A stretch of DNA of 64,000 nt from Plantactinospora alkalitolerans (GCF_015690345.1 NZ_JADPUN010000177.1:16203-80202); one strand, 5' to 3'. Positions 16,362 to 25,619 are shown, counted from the first letter of the stretch. The notes: generated from the letters alone by a model not told the origin. Program-made: numbers and translations.

Positions 16362-17624
16362 ATGCCCCAGCAGCAGTCCTCCCCTCTCGCGTTCTTCGAC
16401 AACGCGAACTCGCAGCCAGACTTCACGGTCGCCCTGCGCGGCTACGACCGTGAGCAGGTCAACAGTCATCTCGGCCGGCTGACAGCGGCACTGAACCAGT
16501 CGGAACAGGGCCGTGCAGAGGCCGAACAGCGGATGAACGACGCCCAGCGTCGACTCCGCCAGGCCGAGCAGCGCCTCGCGTCGGTGGAACAGAAGCTCAC
16601 CGACACCAACAAGCAACTCGAGGAGAACAACCGCCCCACCCTCTCCGGCCTGGGTACCCGGGTCGAGCAGATCCTCCGGCTCGCCGAGGAGCAGGCCAAC
16701 GACCACCGCAGCGAGGCCAAGCGCGAGTCGGAGGGCATCCTCTCGGCCGCCCGGCTGGAAGCTCGGGAGATCACCGACAAGGCCCGCGCCGAGGCCGCCG
16801 CGATGAAGGCCTCGGCCGAGCGGGAGGCGGGCAGCGTCCGTACCGCCGCCGAGCGCGAGGCCGCCGAGGTCCGGGTGCAGGCCCGCCGCGAGGCGGACAC
16901 CCTGCGTGCCGACGCCGAGCGCGAGACCAAGCAGCTCCGTACGGTGACCGCGCACGAGGTTGCCGAGCTGAAGTCCACGGTCGAGCGGGAGGTCGCCACC
17001 CTGCGGGCCACCGCCGAGCGGGAGATCACCCAGCAGCGAGCCAAGGCTGCCCGGGAGGCCGAGGAGAAGCGCGCCGAGGCCACCAAGCTCCTCACCGACG
17101 CCCGGGACAAGCGGGACAAGGACCTCCAGGCGTTGGAACTCCAGTTGGCGGAGCGCCGGGAGAAGGCCGAGCGCGAGGAGTCCGAGCGGCACGCCGCCCA
17201 GGTGGCCCAGACCCAGAAGCTGGTCGGCGAGGCCGAGCAGCGGGCCCGGGCCGCACAGGACCGCGCCAAGGAGATCGAGCAGCGCGCCGAGGCCCGCCGG
17301 GTGGAGTCGGAGCGGTCCGCCGCCGAGACCATCGACAAGGCCAAGAACCTGTCCGACAAGACCCTCAACGAGGCCCGCGCGGAGGCGCACCGGGTGCTCA
17401 GCGAGGCGCGTACCGAGGCGGACCTGACCACGCAGGCGGCTCGCCGGGAGGTCGAGGACCTCACCCGGCAGAAGGACGCCGTCACCTCGCAGCTCGGTCA
17501 GATGCTCTCGGGCCTGGCCGGCATCGTTCCCGGTGTGGGCGCGGCGGCCAAGGCCGAGCCCGCCAAGCCGGCGGCCGACAAGGACGACTCGGAGGACCGG
17601 GTCACCGCCGACGCAGCCGGCTGA
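16362..17624 (+). CDS. filP: FilP-like DivIVA-domain coiled-coil protein
   Basis: Protein of 420 residues, nearly all long coiled coil rich in Ala, Glu and Arg. An N-terminal DivIVA-like motif (FTVALRGYDREQVNSHLGRL, residues 23-42) is followed by a short coil, a linker (about 90-110) and a long rod to about 385, then a short Ala/Pro tail. It resembles FilP of Streptomyces (SCO5396), an intermediate-filament-like protein supporting polar growth, though it is longer than that about 310-residue protein. The ATG at 16362 lacks a strong Shine-Dalgarno sequence. A perfect hairpin follows and the Scy-like gene comes next, as the two are adjacent in Streptomyces. It could also be called a cellulose-binding protein homologue. 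Confidence 0.8.
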   Translation: MPQQQSSPLAFFDNANSQPDFTVALRGYDREQVNSHLGRLTAALNQSEQGRAEAEQRMNDAQRRLRQAEQRLASVEQKLTDTNKQLEENNRPTLSGLGTRVEQILRLAEEQANDHRSEAKRESEGILSAARLEAREITDKARAEAAAMKASAEREAGSVRTAAEREAAEVRVQARREADTLRADAERETKQLRTVTAHEVAELKSTVEREVATLRATAEREITQQRAKAAREAEEKRAEATKLLTDARDKRDKDLQALELQLAERREKAEREESERHAAQVAQTQKLVGEAEQRARAAQDRAKEIEQRAEARRVESERSAAETIDKAKNLSDKTLNEARAEAHRVLSEARTEADLTTQAARREVEDLTRQKDAVTSQLGQMLSGLAGIVPGVGAAAKAEPAKPAADKDDSEDRVTADAAG

Positions 17625-17668
17625 GCCGTTCGAGGGTCACAGGTCGGACTGCGGGGCAGCAGCACGGC

Positions 17669-17700
17669 CGGGGCCGTACCGGATTTCCGGTACGGCCCCG
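17669..17700. terminator. Hairpin after filP
   Basis: Perfect 15-bp arms CGGGGCCGTACCGGA and complement with a 2-nt centre, 44 nt past the filP stop and 116 nt before the scy-like start. There is no T-tract. It implies separate transcription of the two coiled-coil genes, at least in part. Confidence 0.8.
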
Positions 17701-17816
17701 AGTGCTGTCCACCAACAGGTCCGGTAGGTTGGGCATTGTCATTACCCGTGAGCTTCGTCCCATCAGCGGCGCCGGGTATCGCCGCAGAACGGGGCGACCC
17801 GTGTGAGGATGGGAGC

Positions 17817-20003
17817 ATGTCGCACGGCGAGGAACTGTTTGCCCTGAACGGGGACGTGGCTACGGAGCCGAGCTTCGAGCCGGCCTTTCGGGGCTACGAT
17901 AAAGGGCAGGTGGATCGGTACGTCGCTCGCGCCGAGAACGATATCGCCACCCTGGCGGCCCAGCGTGAGCACGCGTACAGCCAGATTCACAACCTGGCGG
18001 GTCAGGTCGAGGTGTTACAGCGCGACCTCACGGCGGTACGTCGGCAGACCGGCGTGGTGGACCGGGCCTCCTTCCGGCACCTGGGTCCGGTGGTCGAACA
18101 GATCCTGACCCTGGCCGAGGAACAGGCCGAGTCCATCGCGCGGGACGCGGCGCACGAGATCGACGCCCGCAAGGCCGAGGCCGACCAGGTCCTCGAGGAC
18201 GCCCGCCAGCAGGCCGCCGACGCGCTCCGCGACTTCGAGCTGGCCCTCACCGCCCGGCGGGCGGAGGAGGAGAAGGTCAACACGGCCCGACGGGCCGAGG
18301 CCGACGCCGCCGTCGCCGCCGCCGCCCAGGAGGCCACCCGGCTCCGCGAGGCCGCCCAGGCCGCCTTCGCAAAGGCCCAGCAGGAAAGCTCCGAGTTGCG
18401 CAACCGCGCCGCCGAGGAGGCGAACCGACTGCGCGACGCCAGCCAGGCGGCACACGCCAAGGCCCTGCAGGAGGCGAAGCAGCTCCGGGACACCGCCGAG
18501 CAGGAGGCGACCCGGCTCACCGAGCAGACCGCGCGGGAGAGCCAGGAGCTGACCGAGCGGACCGAGCGGGAGACCCAGCAGGTCGTCGAGCGGGCCCGGC
18601 AGGAGTCGGCACGGCTCCGCCACGCCGCCCAGCACGAGGCCAACCGGCTGCGCGACGCCGCCCAGCAGGAGGCCACCCGGCTCCGCGAGGCCGGCCAGGC
18701 GGCACACGTCAAGGCCCAGCAGGAGGCCCAGCGCCTCACCGACGCGGCGGCGCAGGAAGCCGACCGGGTGGTCGAACTCGCCAAGCAGGAGGCCACCCGG
18801 CTCCGCGAGGCCGGCGAGGGGCTGTACGCGAAGGCCAAGCACGAGGCGACCCAGCTACGCGAGGCCGGGCAGGCGGCACACGCCAAGGCCCAGCAGGAGG
18901 CGAAGCGGATCAACGAGGAGACCGCCGAGTTCGTCCAGCGTTCCCGGGCCGACGTGGAGGACTACGCCCAGAAGATCCGAGCGGAGACGCAGCAGGAGCT
19001 GGGCGCCTGGCGGGCCGGGGTCGAGCAGGAGGTGAACCGGCGTACCACCGCCGCCGAGCAGGAGATCGCCGCCCAGCGGACGGCTGCCGAGGAGGAGCTG
19101 GCCGCCGGTCGGGCCGCGCTGGAGGAGGAACTGGCCGCCTACCGGGCCGGAGCCGACCGCGAGTACGCCCAACGGCAGTCCGAACTGGAGCAGCAGTTCC
19201 AGCAGCGGCAGGCGGAGCTGGAGCAGTCGTACGAGGAACGGCGTGCGGAGATCGAGGGCGGCGCCGACGAGGTGCGCCGGCAGGCCGACGAGTACGCCGC
19301 CGAGGTCCGGGCGAAGGCGGAGGAGCGGGCCGCCGAGATCCGCCGGGAGGCCGAGGAGCGTCTCGCCGAGTTGCACCGGGAGGCGGAGGAGCAGGCCGCC
19401 ACGTCCCGCCGCCAGTTCGAGGAGTACATGGCGACCGCGCAGCAGCACCTGGCCACCACCCAGCAGCACCTGGCCAGTACCCAGCAGGAGGCGGTCGCCG
19501 GACGGCAGCAGTTGGCCGAGGTCATGCAGGAGATCGCCGCGGCTCAGCAGGCACTCGCCGACATCCGGCAGGAGACGGTGTCCTCCCGGCAGGAATCCGA
19601 CCGGATCCAGCGACAGTTGGCCACGGCGCGCGAGCAACTGGCCGGCGAGCAGGACCGGTTGACGGGTACGGAGCAGTCGGCCCAGCAGGCCGGGGAGCAG
19701 TTGGCCCAGGCCGAGGCCGACATGCAGCAGCTCGTCGAGGCGGCCGCCGAGCAGACCGCTCCGGACAAGCGGGCCGACGGTGGCCGGTCGTCCGGGTCGA
19801 CCCGGGTGACCGAGCCGGTGACCGGCGGCGTGGACGGCGGGTTGGACGGAGAGCCGACGGTGGCCGCGATGCCGGGTACCGGTGGCCGCGAGCCGACGCC
19901 CACCAAGATCACAAGCACCGGCGACTCCGGCAAGCGGAGCGGCAAGCCGATCGTCGAGGACCAGGGCACGAAGTCGAACAAGGTCAGCGTCGACTCGGAC
20001 TGA
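17817..20003 (+). CDS. scy: Scy-like polarisome coiled-coil protein
   Basis: Protein of 728 residues with a DivIVA-like N-terminus (PAFRGYDKGQVDRYVARAE, about 19-37) and coiled coil over most of its length. Residues 160-370 contain near-repeats of about 17 residues with the theme EATRLREAGQAAHAKAQQ, visible at DNA level as similar blocks at 18330-18900. The last 90 residues are low-complexity. It matches Scy of Streptomyces (SCO5397, about 1,300 residues), which organises DivIVA and the tip complex, but is roughly half that length. The ATG at 17817 follows GAGGATGGGA and is preferred over an extension to 17736 that has no support. Its relative length suggests fewer rod repeats. Confidence 0.78.
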   Translation: MSHGEELFALNGDVATEPSFEPAFRGYDKGQVDRYVARAENDIATLAAQREHAYSQIHNLAGQVEVLQRDLTAVRRQTGVVDRASFRHLGPVVEQILTLAEEQAESIARDAAHEIDARKAEADQVLEDARQQAADALRDFELALTARRAEEEKVNTARRAEADAAVAAAAQEATRLREAAQAAFAKAQQESSELRNRAAEEANRLRDASQAAHAKALQEAKQLRDTAEQEATRLTEQTARESQELTERTERETQQVVERARQESARLRHAAQHEANRLRDAAQQEATRLREAGQAAHVKAQQEAQRLTDAAAQEADRVVELAKQEATRLREAGEGLYAKAKHEATQLREAGQAAHAKAQQEAKRINEETAEFVQRSRADVEDYAQKIRAETQQELGAWRAGVEQEVNRRTTAAEQEIAAQRTAAEEELAAGRAALEEELAAYRAGADREYAQRQSELEQQFQQRQAELEQSYEERRAEIEGGADEVRRQADEYAAEVRAKAEERAAEIRREAEERLAELHREAEEQAATSRRQFEEYMATAQQHLATTQQHLASTQQEAVAGRQQLAEVMQEIAAAQQALADIRQETVSSRQESDRIQRQLATAREQLAGEQDRLTGTEQSAQQAGEQLAQAEADMQQLVEAAAEQTAPDKRADGGRSSGSTRVTEPVTGGVDGGLDGEPTVAAMPGTGGREPTPTKITSTGDSGKRSGKPIVEDQGTKSNKVSVDSD

Positions 20004-20089
20004 TCCGGACCCGCCGCCCGAGACGTACCGTCGCGACACGCGCGACCGCCCGCTAACCTCTGCCGAGGCGATCGGTCGGGAGGTTCGGG

Positions 20090-21376
20090 GTGGACGGCGA
20101 GCAGCGGGCGGTGCACGGCGAGCAGGCGGCCGGCGGAAACGGCGGACCAACCGGCGGGAACGGCGGACCGGCTGCCGGGGCGGCAGCGGCCGGCACCGCG
20201 ACGGATCCCGGCGAGCAGACGTCGGCGTCGACCAGCGACGCGACGGATCCCGGCGGGGGGACGTCGGCGTCGACCGGCGATGCGGCCGACCCGGGCCCGG
20301 TCCCGGGCCACCCGGCGGCCGGCGGCGCCGGTCAGTTCGGGCAGCCAGGACGGCCGCTGCGGCTCAACCCGTTTCTGGTCGGGCTCACCGGTGGGCTGGG
20401 CGTGCTGCTGGCGTACGCGTTGTTCCTGGCGGTGCGCAACGCGGGCTCGGTGCTGGTCCTGGTCTTCATCGCCCTGTTCCTGGCGATCGGGCTGCATCCG
20501 GCGGTGGTCCGGCTGCGCTCCTGGGGGCTGCCCCGGGGGCTCGCCGTGGCGGCGGTGACGCTGACCCTGCTTGCGATCATCACCGGCGCGGTGTTCGCGC
20601 TGGTCCCACCGATCGTCAGCCAGACCGGTGAGTTGATCGAGAACGTGCCCGGCTACGTCACGCAGCTACAGCGCAACGACACCGTCAACGACCTGATCGT
20701 CCAGTACGACCTCCAGGGAAAGATCAATTCGGCCGCCACCACGGAGAACATCACCCGGGCCCTGGGCGGGGTCTTCGGGGCCGCCGGGTTCGTCTTCGGC
20801 GCGGTCTTCAACATCGTCACCGTGATCGTCCTGACCATCTACTTCATGGCCACCTTCGACCGGCTCCGCGACCTCGGGTACGGGCTGGTCCCCGCCACCC
20901 GGCGGGACCGGGTCCGGCTGATCGGGGACGCGATCCTCGCCAAGGTCGGCGCGTACATGGTGGGGGCGCTGGCGATCGCGCTGCTGGCCGGGGTGTGCAC
21001 GTTCGCCTTCGCGGTAGTCGTCGGCCTGGCGTACCCGTTCGCGCTCGCCGTGGTGGTGGCCATCTGCGACCTCATTCCGCAGATCGGCGCGACCATCGGG
21101 GCGGTGGTGATCAGTCTGGTGGGCTTCGCCGCCGACGTGCCGACCGGAATCGCCTGCGCGGTCTTCTTCCTGATCTACCAGCAGGTGGAGAACTATCTGG
21201 TCTATCCCCGGGTGATGCGGCGGTCCGTCCAGGTAAACGACGTGGCGGCGATCGTCGCGGCGCTGCTCGGGGTGGCGCTGTTCGGGGTGATCGGCGCGCT
21301 GGTGGCCATCCCCGCGGTGGCGGCGATCCAACTGGTGTTGCGTGAGGTGGTGCTTCCCCGGCAGCAGGTCCGCTGA
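20090..21376 (+). CDS. AI-2E family transporter (PerM-like)
   Basis: Integral membrane protein of 428 residues of the AI-2E/PerM family (PF01594): about eight hydrophobic segments from residue 90 onward, including the family blocks VLIFIALFLAIGLHP-like (VFIALFLAIGLHPAVVRLRS) and IPAVAAIQLVL at the end. Members export autoinducer-2 or act as Na+/H+ antiporters in some species; the solute here is unknown. The first 85 residues are a Gly/Ala/Ser/Asp-rich cytoplasmic extension with a duplicated 42-bp segment. The start is the GTG at 20090 with GGAGG upstream. It is separate from scy by 86 bp on the same strand and may be co-transcribed. Confidence 0.85.
   Translation: MDGEQRAVHGEQAAGGNGGPTGGNGGPAAGAAAAGTATDPGEQTSASTSDATDPGGGTSASTGDAADPGPVPGHPAAGGAGQFGQPGRPLRLNPFLVGLTGGLGVLLAYALFLAVRNAGSVLVLVFIALFLAIGLHPAVVRLRSWGLPRGLAVAAVTLTLLAIITGAVFALVPPIVSQTGELIENVPGYVTQLQRNDTVNDLIVQYDLQGKINSAATTENITRALGGVFGAAGFVFGAVFNIVTVIVLTIYFMATFDRLRDLGYGLVPATRRDRVRLIGDAILAKVGAYMVGALAIALLAGVCTFAFAVVVGLAYPFALAVVVAICDLIPQIGATIGAVVISLVGFAADVPTGIACAVFFLIYQQVENYLVYPRVMRRSVQVNDVAAIVAALLGVALFGVIGALVAIPAVAAIQLVLREVVLPRQQVR
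20198..20281. repeat. 42-bp tandem duplication in the AI-2E transporter N-terminus
   Basis: Two 42-bp units (20198-20239 and 20240-20281) differing at five positions, each starting GCGACGGATCCCGGCG. In frame, it encodes a 14-residue Ala-Thr-Asp-Pro-Gly-initiated repeat. A diverged 21-bp pair lies just before it (about 20133-20174). Confidence 0.85.
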
Positions 21377-21634
21377 GCGTGGGTAGCAACTTCTGTCCGC
21401 AATCCGTCTGAATCGAGAATAGTAACCCCTTCGATACGGCTTGTAGTATTCGTTCACGGCCAACAGATCGGAACGATCCGAATCACACCCCATCTGAGCA
21501 GGGAAGTATTCGAATCGTAGCGATCACGCCGACCGCCACGGTCGGCGCGGAGCGGCCGAACCGGCGGTGGGCAGACCTCGTTGCGAACGAGCTGCGGCCC
21601 ATGCCTGTGTGTAACGCGCCCGTGGGGGGTAGCC
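21377..21634 (+). promoter_or_regulatory. AT-richer leader region before the beta-helix gene
   Basis: About 258 bp, clearly lower in GC than its flanks. It contains two copies of AGTATTCG (21445-21452 and 21505-21512), a GATCGGAACGATCC partial palindrome (about 21465) and TTCGAA at 21510. It probably holds the promoter of the beta-helix gene and possibly regulator sites. No consensus -35/-10 pair stands out. Confidence 0.4.
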
Positions 21635-22981
21635 GTGACCGACACCAACGCCGTACCGCCGATCGAGCCTCCGGATCTCGCCCGCCGAGCGGACCGCACC
21701 CGACGTCGCGCTCTGCTCGCCGGGGCCTTCACCCTCACCCTCGTCGTCCTCGCCGCCAGCGGCTATCTCGTGCTCACCCTCGCGGGCGCACCGGTCCGGG
21801 CCGCGCCGCTGGTCCTGGACCAGCCGGCCGGAGTCCTCTGGGGGCAGACCGTCAACCGGCCGATCGAGGTGGCGGCCGACAACGTCACCATCCGACGGGT
21901 GAAGGTACGCACCGGCGGTGGCGGCGCCGCGATAACGATCAGGTCCGGCGTCATCGGCACCCTGATCGAGGACACCGAGATCCGGTGCACCTCGGCCGGT
22001 ACCGACGGGGTGGCCCCCGGCGGCTACTCGGCACTGCGGGTCCGGGTCAACGGCTGCCGTCAGGCGTTCCGGCAGACCGAACGGCACACCGCCACGATCG
22101 TCGAGTCCGAACAGGACGGAAAGCCGTACCCGGGTGGCGAGCTGAGCAGCCCGATCGGCCCGGTTCCGTCACCCGACCCCGAGGCCGACCAGATGCGGGA
22201 CGAACCCCCGTACGCGCCCGCGGCGGCCCCGCCGACCCCGATCACGTACTGGCCCAGCGCGGCCAACACCGGCGTGCCGGTCGGGACCGCGCTGCGCAAC
22301 TCGGGCTCGCTGAGCCTGCGTACCGCCGGACAGGTGGTGACCGGGCTGAACATCGTCGGCTGCGTCACCGTGGCCGCCGCCAACGTGAAGATCATCAAAT
22401 CGAAGATCACCTGTAGCAGCACCACCTACTCGATCCGGACGCTGGCCGGAACGACGAACCTGCTGATCCAGGACGTCGAGATCAACGGCATGGGGATGAA
22501 CTCGGCCTCGATCTGCTGCGGCGACTACACTCTGCAACGGGCGAACGTCTACAACATGATCGACGGGCCCCGGCTCGCCACCAACAGCAAGATCCTCGAC
22601 TCGTACCTGCACAGCCTGGCCCGGGTCACCGGTTCGCACAACGACGTACTCCAGAGCACCGGAGGCAACAACGTCCTCGTCCGGCACAACACGCTGCTGT
22701 CATACAACGCGGTGACAAGGGATCCGTTCAACTCCTGCCTCACGATCGGCTCGGAGACCGCCCCGACGCTGACGAACCTGACCTTCGAGGACAACTACTG
22801 CAACGGCGGGAACTATTCGATCGGGATCAGCCCACGGCTGGTCGGCTCCGCCATCCTCTTCCGGAAGAACAAGTACGGCCGCGACTACCGGTACGGGGTG
22901 GTCTCCGGCTGGAACCGTGCCGGCGTGGTGTGGGAACGGGCCACCAACGTCTACTTCGACACCGGCCTGCCGGTGGTCTAG
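21635..22981 (+). CDS. Membrane-anchored right-handed beta-helix protein
   Basis: Protein of 448 residues. A short basic cytoplasmic tail and one hydrophobic segment (about 22-45, LLAGAFTLTLVVLAASGYLV) anchor it. The outside part is a parallel beta-helix in two blocks, about 65-135 and 230-440, with NVTIRRVKV, NVKIIKSKI, NLLIQDVEI and NVLVRHNTL rungs. Between them (about 165-225) is a Pro-rich linker. Such folds bind or cleave polysaccharides (lyases, epimerases, hydrolases) but no catalytic set is recognised. The GTG at 21635 follows GGGGGGT. Its stop overlaps the end of the convergent FrhB-like gene by 4 bp, and it borders the glycan locus, which suggests action on that polymer. Confidence 0.8.
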   Translation: MTDTNAVPPIEPPDLARRADRTRRRALLAGAFTLTLVVLAASGYLVLTLAGAPVRAAPLVLDQPAGVLWGQTVNRPIEVAADNVTIRRVKVRTGGGGAAITIRSGVIGTLIEDTEIRCTSAGTDGVAPGGYSALRVRVNGCRQAFRQTERHTATIVESEQDGKPYPGGELSSPIGPVPSPDPEADQMRDEPPYAPAAAPPTPITYWPSAANTGVPVGTALRNSGSLSLRTAGQVVTGLNIVGCVTVAAANVKIIKSKITCSSTTYSIRTLAGTTNLLIQDVEINGMGMNSASICCGDYTLQRANVYNMIDGPRLATNSKILDSYLHSLARVTGSHNDVLQSTGGNNVLVRHNTLLSYNAVTRDPFNSCLTIGSETAPTLTNLTFEDNYCNGGNYSIGISPRLVGSAILFRKNKYGRDYRYGVVSGWNRAGVVWERATNVYFDTGLPVV

Positions 22982-24306
22982 TGCGGATCCACCGACCTGC
23001 GAGCCTGCACCGGAGGCTGGTACGCGACCAGGGTCGCCGGTTCCCGCAGCCGCTTGCGTCCGATCCGGCGCAGCGTGCCGACGGTCGACCGCAGCTTCTC
23101 CCCGATCGACAGGTGCCGCCACCAGATGCCGGCCATCGGCAGGTGCCGGAGCCGGGGCACCATCAGGCCGGCCAGCCGCAGCGTGGTCAGCCGACCCCAG
23201 ACCGCTCCCCTGGCCCGGAGCAGGTTCGGCTGTGACGCGGGCAGGATCCCGGCGGCCACCGGCGTCAGCACCAGTACGCCGGCGGCGATGGCGGCCTCGA
23301 CCAGCCGTACGCCCCGCTCGGTGCGGGCCAGCACCAGCGACTGCCCCGGGTCGTCACCGGTCGGCCGGTACCACGGGTCGCCGACCGCGACGTCGGCGAA
23401 CTCGCCGGTGTGGTCGGCGCAGAGGTAGCAGCGCCACTGCCGGTGCTTCTGGAGGATGTCGCCCCAGGACTCGGCGTAGCTCAGTTCCCGCTGCTGGCCG
23501 GGCGGGTCGTCGGTGAGTCGGGCCCGCGCCCGGCCGGGCCAGCCGGACCCGCGGTAGTGCACCGACTCCAGCTCCGCCGGGTCGGACACCCCGAGCCGGG
23601 TGAGCATCTCCAGCGTGCCCCGGGTGGTCGGGGTGCCGGCGCAGAAGACCGCGATGGTGAGGCCGAGCCGGCGGTCCAGTTCCGGCCGGACCTGCCGGGC
23701 CATCCGTACCGCCGCCACGTCGCAGGGCTTGCCGACGAAGACGCACGGCGCCTCGGCCGACTCGATCAGGTCGAGCCGGTCGCAGGGGCTGGCCGGCGCG
23801 TACCGGGAGCCGGCGTTCGCCAGCAACTCGGCCGGGGTCCGGGACAGCCGGGTCTCGTTCAGGTACGGCACGTCGGCCCGCGCGCCGATGTGCAGCACCC
23901 CGGCCATTCCGGCGCCGGTCAGGCAGTAGCCGGCCAGTGCGGTCGCGACGCCGCCGCTGGAGCCGGCGTACCGGATCTCCGGGTCGGCTGCGTACCCCTC
24001 CCAGATCGCCCGGACCGGTCCCCAGGCCCCCCGCAGTTCGCCGATCTCGCCGGGTTCCGGCCGGCCGCTGTCGTGCGCCAGCCGTACCCCGGGGCAGCAG
24101 GCCAGCGCCGCCGCCGCGCCGCCGGCCGCCGGACCCGGGTCGCCGGCCCGGGTCGGGGTGCGCAGTGGCGTGATCGGCAGGGGACGCCGGCCGTGGTCGA
24201 GTACGTCGACCATCCGCACCTCGTCCGGGGCCAGGTAGGCGCAGACCCCGCAGCCGGTGCAGAGCTTGCCGGACGCCACGTCGTGCACGGTCCGGGGCCG
24301 GGGCAT
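22978..24306 (-). CDS. FrhB-like Fe-S flavoprotein (coenzyme F420 hydrogenase/dehydrogenase beta-subunit family)
   Basis: Protein of 442 residues. A ferredoxin-type start KLCTGCGVCAYLAP (Cys16, Cys19, Cys22) and Cys70-Cys71 are followed by the FrhB N- and C-domains with YAGSSGGVATALA, GKPCDVAAVR, FCAGTP and WRCYLCADH. Iron-sulphur and flavin binding are expected. True F420 hydrogenase subunits are archaeal; relatives in bacterial polysaccharide clusters sit beside pyruvyl transferases and their reaction is unknown. It is the last gene of the leftward five-gene arm: its ATG overlaps the pyruvyl transferase stop by one base (TGATG). A redox step on a sugar or its pyruvyl group is inferred from context only. 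Confidence 0.85.
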   Translation of the reverse strand: MPRPRTVHDVASGKLCTGCGVCAYLAPDEVRMVDVLDHGRRPLPITPLRTPTRAGDPGPAAGGAAAALACCPGVRLAHDSGRPEPGEIGELRGAWGPVRAIWEGYAADPEIRYAGSSGGVATALAGYCLTGAGMAGVLHIGARADVPYLNETRLSRTPAELLANAGSRYAPASPCDRLDLIESAEAPCVFVGKPCDVAAVRMARQVRPELDRRLGLTIAVFCAGTPTTRGTLEMLTRLGVSDPAELESVHYRGSGWPGRARARLTDDPPGQQRELSYAESWGDILQKHRQWRCYLCADHTGEFADVAVGDPWYRPTGDDPGQSLVLARTERGVRLVEAAIAAGVLVLTPVAAGILPASQPNLLRARGAVWGRLTTLRLAGLMVPRLRHLPMAGIWWRHLSIGEKLRSTVGTLRRIGRKRLREPATLVAYQPPVQARRSVDPH

Positions 24307-25619
24307 CAACGCGCCCCGACGGCGCCGCGCCGGTTCCGTTCGGCCCGGGCCACCGCGACGAACTCGTCCATCTGGGCGGCGGCGCGACCGACCGCGACCG
24401 GCGTACGCAGCGCCAGTTCGGCGGCGGACGACGCCCGATCGGTCCAGGACTCCCAGAGTGCGCCGAGCAGGTCGTCGTCGGGCAGTCGACGGGCGTCGGC
24501 GACGTGCCGGCGCTGCCCCACACTCGTGAACACCCCGCGTGCCTTGTCGCTGTAGGCGACCACCGCCGCCGGAACCCCGGCGGAGAGCGCGGCGATGGTG
24601 GCGTGCATCCGCATCCCGCACAACCAACTGGTCCGGGCGATCACCCATTTCGTCTGGTGTGGATCAAGGCCGGCGGGTGAGAGGGCGACCCGGTCGCCGT
24701 ACCGGACGGCGAGCGCGGCGTACAACCGCTCGCTGGCCACCCGGTCGTCGTCGGTCCCGTTCGGGGTGAGGACGTGCGGCACGATGATCACCCGGGTGTC
24801 CGACTGGTCGAGCAGCCGCTCGCAGAGCCGGGTGGCGACCCGGTGGGGGTCGCCGGCGATGCCGAACCGGGAGCGACCCTCCGGTCGGGTGATCAGTCCG
24901 CTCACGTTGATTCCGGCGACCGGACCCGACGCGGCCTCGAACCACCCGGTCAACCGCTGGTACGCCGGCTCGTCCGGCACCCTCGGCTCCAGCCCGAAGG
25001 CCACGTCCACGCCCTGCCGGTGGCGTGCCGGATCGAGGTCGGGGCCGAGCAGGTCGGCGAGGGCGGCAAAGCTCTCCGGATCCCGCGCCCAGGCCATCGT
25101 GGCCCCCCGGACCAGCGCCGCCGCCTCGGCCCGGAACCGGGCCGACCGGAACGGCCCGTACGTCTGCGGCAGCAGCACCAGTGGACGGCGGCGCAGCAGC
25201 GCCAACCGCTTCGGCCAGGCCACGGTCCGGAACCGGTGTTCGCCGTAGATGTCGCTGAAGCTGTCTCCCCCGCTGACGTCGAGCACCACGTCGGCCGCGT
25301 CGATCCGGGCCAGGCCGGCGTTGCCGAGCCCACCCAGCGCCGCGCTGATCCGCATGTTCAGGTACGACTCCGGGCGGTGGTACCGGCGTGAGTGCCGGGC
25401 ACCGGCCAACGAGATCGGCACCGGGGACCCGGCCACGAAGGTGTGCCCGCGGCGTTGCCCCCAGCCGTCGTCGAAGACCGTGACGTCGGCGGCCGGCTCC
25501 CGGGCCAGCAGCCCGCTCAGGGTCGCGGCCCGCAGCGCGCCGACGCCCAGGTTCAGGTTCGCACCCGGTACCCCGAACAGGCACGCCGACAGCGGGGGCC
25601 GGGGAATGGTCTCGGTCAT
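24306..25619 (-). CDS. Polysaccharide pyruvyl transferase family protein
   Basis: Protein of 437 residues of the CsaB/WcaK-type family (PF04230), which moves the pyruvyl group of phosphoenolpyruvate onto a sugar as a ketal. Visible blocks are FGVPGANLNLGVGAL near the start, DVVLDVSGGDSFSDIYG (about 98-114), LVLLPQTYGPF (about 136) and the C-terminal SWLCGMRMHATIAALSAGVPAAVV with the conserved H-A of the active-site loop. The ATG at 25619 overlaps the PIG-L stop (ATGA); a 127-residue extension to 26000 would run antiparallel into the PIG-L gene's own frame and is rejected. It acts with glycosyltransferases on a cell-surface glycan. Confidence 0.9.
   Translation of the reverse strand: MTETIPRPPLSACLFGVPGANLNLGVGALRAATLSGLLAREPAADVTVFDDGWGQRRGHTFVAGSPVPISLAGARHSRRYHRPESYLNMRISAALGGLGNAGLARIDAADVVLDVSGGDSFSDIYGEHRFRTVAWPKRLALLRRRPLVLLPQTYGPFRSARFRAEAAALVRGATMAWARDPESFAALADLLGPDLDPARHRQGVDVAFGLEPRVPDEPAYQRLTGWFEAASGPVAGINVSGLITRPEGRSRFGIAGDPHRVATRLCERLLDQSDTRVIIVPHVLTPNGTDDDRVASERLYAALAVRYGDRVALSPAGLDPHQTKWVIARTSWLCGMRMHATIAALSAGVPAAVVAYSDKARGVFTSVGQRRHVADARRLPDDDLLGALWESWTDRASSAAELALRTPVAVGRAAAQMDEFVAVARAERNRRGAVGAR

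Noticed and set aside
22978..24306. True F420-reducing hydrogenase subunit
   Set aside because: No hydrogenase partner genes; the context is a polysaccharide cluster, so only the fold family is claimed.
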